Below are positions 59,080 through 64,000 of a DNA stretch of 64,000 nt, in pieces. The notes beneath the pieces were generated by a model. The model saw only the letters and a program-made list of their open reading frames with translations, was not told where the DNA came from and searched no databases. Within the stretch, counting starts at the first letter, position 1; every line of letters begins with the position of its first letter. Source of the DNA: Lantana camara (taxonomy: Eukaryota > Streptophyta > Magnoliopsida > Lamiales > Verbenaceae). The stretch lies in contig CM074858.1 in assembly GCA_037501455.1 (NCBI GenBank), positions 18,216,501-18,280,500 on the forward strand, given 5' to 3'. The position numbers and the translations under genes were made by a program.

Positions 59080-61318
59080 GAAGAAATCATATAAAAAATA
59101 GTCTGTGACAAAAAGAATAATAAGTAAATAATTAATTTATGTAAATTAAGTTCCATGAAAATGAATAATAATTCAAGATAAAAAAAGTTACATTCATATT
59201 TCAAATAAAAACATAATTTCAATAAACTAAAGTACCAAAATTTAGGAAATATTTATAATTAATAAAATAATTAATATATTAATTATTCTAAACTTATTGA
59301 GAAGGGGAAAAAAAAGTAGAAAAATACATTTGTTTGGTTTACAATCACATCAAAGATCCTCGGGCTGAAAAATATTATTAAGAAATAGTGAAAGTCAAAA
59401 GTAATAATAAATTTAATTATTTAAAATTTTAAATAAAAAATACCATACCAAATTAAAATTAAGATAAAAAAATTTAAAAAGTTGAAAAAGTTATAAATAA
59501 GTAATAGATAAGTTCTTAAAAAAGAAAAACTAAAAAATAAATGATATTAAAAAGTGATATTAAATATTAAAAAATAAAAATTATATGAAAATATAACATA
59601 TATCTTCAATTTGGGAAAAAAAAAAGCGTTCAATCATTAAGAAAAATGAATATTTTTTTAAAAAAAAGTTAAAATTCAAAATAAAAAAAATAATTATTCA
59701 CAAAAAAATAAACATAACTATATTAAGTATGTAGCCGTAAATTAAATAATATTAATTTTTTTTTTCATCAGTAATAAACAAAAATATTCAAAAGAATTAT
59801 ATAAATCATAAAAACTAAATGAAATAAAGATAATAAAAGAAATATGAGAATCTGAAAAAAAAAAATATTAAAATCTCACATATATTTATGGTTAAATCAA
59901 AACATTTTGTAAACCGCACCAAAAAAAAAAAAAAAAAGAACTATGTATATACGATGCGTATGCGTTTATGGATAGATAGATATATTAAACAAAATTAAAA
60001 AAATTGAACAAAATAGAAATATGTTAACCTCTTTCATAATTAAATTATAAAAAAATAAAAAAAAATAAATATAGTAAATAGAAAAAAATTCATTAACAAA
60101 ATCTACAACAATTAAAGTAACTTATAAAACAATTAAAAAGGTAATTGGAAAAAAATTATCATTGAATCCAAATATAAACTTATTATCATCATCTATTGTC
60201 AATATTATGTCAAAAGTCAACGAAAAACATGATATTAATGATGAAAATAAATGAGAAATTAATAAAAAAAATAACAATAAAAAATTAAAAACTAAAAATA
60301 ATATTAAAAAATAAAAAATAAAAAATAATATAAAAAATAAATAAAAATATCCTAAAACATATTAGAGTTCAATGTGAAAAATAAAATATGAAATAACATT
60401 TCTTAATTGCATGAAGAAATTATTAAATCTAACTTTTAAATGTCTCTGATTATAAATATGAAATCAAATCAAAGAAAATCTTAAATCATAAATGAATGAC
60501 AAAAGAACGAAAGGTTAAAAAGGCAAAAATCCTTCGATAATTTGATTTGTTTTGAGTATAATATTAAATACTATTTTATTGTACTAATTGCAGCAAAAGA
60601 TGTATTTTACGTTAAAAATATAATTATTAAAATATTCAAAAATAAATTATTCAATAATATATTAAATACGTCAAAAAAAATAATATAAACATTAATTTAA
60701 ATTCAGTCATTAAATACAATAAATTCCTCTGAATAAATAAAAACAACTAAAAAATTTTTGAAAAATGATAACAATGAAAAGTTAGAATAATTGGATAAAT
60801 TCATAAAACAATAAAAGTAAAAAGCCAAATTCTCCAAATAAATTTCACAAAAAACATAATAAATAGATTTCTAAAAATTGTTAAAATCGACAACAACAAA
60901 AGAATATATAAATAATAATAATCAAAACAAAAGTAAAAACTAACAAAACTTTGTGTATTAATACATAAATCTTGAATCTTTGTAATTCATCGAGATGAAG
61001 TTTGTAACACAAAAAATAAGAAAATAATTGTGCGTACCGTGATAGAGATGAAAAAAGATGAATGAATCGTAGGTGTGAGAATAAAGAGAGAATGAGGGAA
61101 GCATGAGAGAAAAATAACATTCGAAGATAATGAATAAATGCTTAGAAATTTTATATATATTAATAAATATAAGAAACACTAAAAGATAAATAAGGATACA
61201 AATTAAGTTGTTAATTTAAAAGATTTCATAAATTAGGGAGATAATTGATATGATTTTTGAATTGTTTTGAAAAATTAAAGATTCCAATTATTAATAAATG
61301 GCCTACCATAAAAATAAT

Positions 61319-61359
<41 letters not shown>

Positions 61360-62088
61360 TATAGGTAGATATGTATATATATTTTTTTAAAAATACACAT
61401 AAAAAGTATATTATGAATCTTGTCAAAGATAATTATTTTTCTTAATTAGTATTTATTTTCATATTAAAATAATATATAAAATAAATATAAGTCAATCACA
61501 TTTTTTTTCTATTTAATTGAAACCCTAAAAGAAAATACAAAATGTCATTCAATCAAACTTACCAAATATAATTATTTTCCTTAGTTTCTATTTGTTTTTA
61601 TAATAAAACAATATATGAAATAAAGATGAGCGTACATTTTTTATATCTAATTAAAATTTTCAAAAAAATCACAAAAATTCCACATCATAAAAAATACACA
61701 AAAGTCAAATATCGTTATCAAATATAGATAGACATAAATATATTTATAGCTACATAATATTTATTCCTTATTTGTAGAACTTCACAACATTATTTAAGGA
61801 ATTAAAATTAATGCCTAATTTTTTGCCAATAATATTTTACGATAATTAGGATCATTTCCTTATCGGTAGCTCTTTCCATCATCATTTAAGAAATTAGATA
61901 ATTAAAGATAATCTTACTTCAATATATATAATTAAATGTAATAGTGTTTATCAATATTAATTGTGGATTATGGACCAATAGGATATTTTCTTTTGAATTA
62001 AAAATTTTAAAAAAAGGAGAAAATTCTATTCAGTCAAAATTGTACAATTAAAAGTCAAACGTCGTTATCAAATATATAATAGTATAGA
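58844..62088 (-). mobile_element. Non-autonomous Helitron (3.2 kb)
   Basis: On the minus strand it begins TCTATACTATTATATATTTG at 62088 and ends CTAG at 58844, with A before and T after, the expected insertion between A and T. The 3' hairpin CCGTGC-ata-GCACGG (58870-58856) lies 11 nt before the CTAG end. The interior is extremely AT-rich, with no Rep/helicase frame. Simple repeats are (ATT)n at 59050-59080 and (TA)n(GA)n at 61319-61359. The 5' side holds related repeats of the terminus (about 61702-61727 and 62053-62080). Confidence 0.8.
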
Positions 62089-62847
62089 TTACATTTGATA
62101 TTTAGTAATAATTCTTTCTAATATCTCAATCACATAGGATAATATAAAATATTCATTCTCTCTTTATACTATTTTGCCCTAATCAGATCCGAATACTTCA
62201 TTGAATTAATATAAGTTGTAATTAACATAAACCTTACCTCTTTTCCAAAATTTCAAACGAGCTATACATATCATATACAAGAAAATCTAAGTATCTGATA
62301 TTGAGACATACCGAAATCCAAAAAGGATTTCAATCATTAATGTGATTAGCTGAACTTGGCTAATCATTGATCCATAATAACTAATATCCAACTTCATTAA
62401 CAAACCATCGAACAATCAGCCCTCAATTCTAACATTTACTCGCATTCCATATTCATTGTATTGTAAGTTCCGTAGTTGTCTGCCCACGGTCCGAAGATTA
62501 AGGCTCAAAACAAAGAAAAGATTTTGCTCTCACCTTAATTTCGGGTTTAACAAACATGGAATCTGATTATGAGTTAATTAATCAGGGATTAAGGCTGATA
62601 GTGCAGTACTGTGAGAGAGCTCCCTCATCAAATCAAAGTAAAGAAATATCAAGGTCGTTCTTGTAAGCATGGGTCATGTCAATCACGTGCTCGTCACGTG
62701 GCAGCATGTCCTCCATGTACCGTGCATCCCTGTCTTTATTTATGACATCTACACTTCTGAATGAACCGGATTGAAACATTTGGACCGAAAAGCGGGTCCA
62801 CTGTTTGAAAATCTTGGGGTTTTTGAGTGTATATTAATCTTCATTGT
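62089..62847. other. Spacer with paired G-box motifs
   Basis: No gene recognised. tcacgtgctcgtcacgtgg (62681-62699) holds two CACGTG G-boxes 12 bp apart, and ctttatttatgac follows at about 62733. This could be a promoter remnant, but I see no matching gene downstream. Confidence 0.4.
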
Positions 62848-62907
62848 CCCCCCCCCCCCCCCCCCCCCCCCCCGGCGCTCTCTCTCTCTCTCTCTATATC
62901 TATATAT
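62848..62907. repeat. Poly-C (26) plus (CT)n and (TA)n tract
   Basis: Twenty-six C residues (62848-62873), ggcg, then about nine CT units and a tatatctatatatc run. It is one long pyrimidine-rich strand. Confidence 0.9.
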
Positions 62908-63740
62908 CGGGAAAATTATAAAATGGGTATGTCACCTCCCCTATTTTAGTCGTTCTGATATATTAACTTTTCCGACGATAAAATTACCCTAAAACTAACA
63001 AAAAATTGCAAAACAATACCAATTTTACCTGAATAGGCATAAACCCGCCGGTGATCCGACCATTTGAACAGGTGTTAGTGTCAGGCAGAAATGTGTTGAA
63101 AATGGATCGGATCGCCGGCGGGCAAGGGCGGATCCAGGATTTCTCATTAGTCGGGTTGAAAATTCTCAGGCCTCAATATATTAAAAAAATAATAATAACT
63201 TTTTTTCTTTTTTTTCAAGAAAACCGATAGAGAGCCATAGAGTCTTTAACGAGGCCTCCACCTCAAATATAAACAACCAAATCCGGGGAAATACAAAGGT
63301 GCATGATCCAATGATCAGCGACACTGTTTATACCATGGTGACCACGAAAATAGCAAAACAGCAGAATGACACCACAGAAATTACAAATTAAAATCTTAGA
63401 AGAACCATAACTCGATGGCTCCATCTCAGGTAGAGCAAACACGCCCCTGTTGCGAAGTGAAACCTTCGGAATTCTCACTGGCCTCACAGCGAGGCGCCTA
63501 GACTTCCGGGCAATCATGACCATCAGAGTGACAGCCATATGGCAACAAGAATTCGCCGCAATGTCACTCACGTCCTCAGGGCTTTGCCTCGTCTTTGGTT
63601 GTTGTCGGACCTCTTGTACATCAAAGCCGTCAATTACAAAGTTCCCGCCTTGCCAAAAATGGCATTTGATACTTCTTGCACCCCTGTTCATCACCAACTT
63701 AATATAGCAACTGAAAATTATCCGCCTCCAGAAGTCCTGC
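62908..63740. other. Spacer, possible transposon ends
   Basis: gggaaaattataaaatggg (62909) resembles an inverted-repeat terminus and caagggcggatccaggattt (63123) resembles ends seen in plant hAT-type elements. I found no partner for either. The open frames at 63263-63707 on both strands match nothing I recognise. Confidence 0.35.
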
Positions 63741-64000
63741 CACTACAAAAAAACAGCCGATTTCCGGCGAACATTTCCGACGAAATTTTGGGTCTGAAAA
63801 TTTGCGATGAATTTCAGACGAAATTCAGACGAAACGAATAACATTTTACTTTTCTTCTATGATGTAAAATTTGCGGCGAACCTCAGACGAATTTCCGACG
63901 AAATATAATTTTAGTTAAAAAAATAAATATTTTTTGTAATTCAGACGAAGATTTGCGACGAACTTTCGCCTGAGATTTAAAATTATTTTCATTTAATAGA
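63741..64000 (+). mobile_element. CACTA (En/Spm) transposon terminus, runs off the window
   Basis: CACTACAAAAAAACAGCCGA is a classic CACTA terminal repeat. It is followed by subterminal repeats of the type TTCCGACGAAAT, TTCAGACGAAAT and TTTGCGACGAA in close spacing (about 63760-63970), which would bind the element's transposase. The transposase and the other end lie beyond the window. Confidence 0.87.

Noticed and set aside
62681..62699. Gene promoter with two G-boxes
   Set aside because: Motifs are real, but no downstream gene is visible, so I list it only as a motif-bearing spacer.
63263..63707. Open frames of 85-144 codons on both strands
   Set aside because: No recognisable motif and overlapping frames on both strands; could be an unknown element remnant but not supported as a gene.

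Overview
This is a window of flowering-plant nuclear DNA, probably a eudicot. The evidence is plant LTR retrotransposons with initiator-tRNA-Met primer sites, a eukaryotic tRNA-Asp gene, a tRNA-derived SINE, and AT-rich spacers. The species cannot be told from the sequence. Almost everything here is transposable-element DNA inserted into older transposable-element DNA. I see no intact ordinary host protein gene. The intact reading frames worth naming are a retrotransposon gag (2676-3746) and a small GRF zinc-finger protein (51994-52308, minus).

Layout. (1) 1-22972 is a tandem complex of a gag-only, Tekay/Del-like LTR retrotransposon (family A): LTR1, internal, LTR2 with its 3' end deleted, internal, LTR3. 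An Angela-like copia LTR sits in LTR1 (1-1754, minus). A complete non-coding LTR element (family B, 7077-17941, TSD gtgtc) sits in the second internal region. (2) Family A is itself inserted in the pol of a Tat/Retand-type gypsy element (22973-31325, plus). That element keeps a decayed RT - RNase H - archaeal-type RNase H - integrase, an antisense gene (26988-29881) and its right LTR. (3) 31326-37430 is older spacer with a decayed Tat-type LTR, a tRNA-Asp gene, a 193-bp tandem duplication, a hAT transposase remnant, an LTR fragment and a Mutator-type MITE. (4) 37435-50786 is a broken Ulp1-type (C48) protease gene. It is split by a third Tekay-like element (family D, 38080-49519, minus), which carries a complete Angela-like solo LTR (40299-42570). 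(5) 50890-52308 holds a 42-bp minisatellite with inverted arms, then the convergent GRF zinc-finger gene. (6) 52309-64000 holds LTR-like sequence, a SINE, a 986-bp Mutator-type TIR element, a 3.2-kb non-autonomous Helitron, poly-C/CT repeats and the start of a CACTA transposon.

The most interesting signal is shared by the LTRs of families A, B and D. Although their sequences have diverged, all carry a consensus 5' splice donor and, about 430-490 bp further on, a cluster of three to five short GC-rich palindromes. The palindromes share a CGGCCG core but have different flanks, and the flanks stay complementary. A conserved 3' splice acceptor lies about 380-420 bp before the LTR end. A second acceptor lies directly before the gag ATG. 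This suggests a conserved, structured leader intron. All functional statements come from reading motifs by eye; no searches were run.
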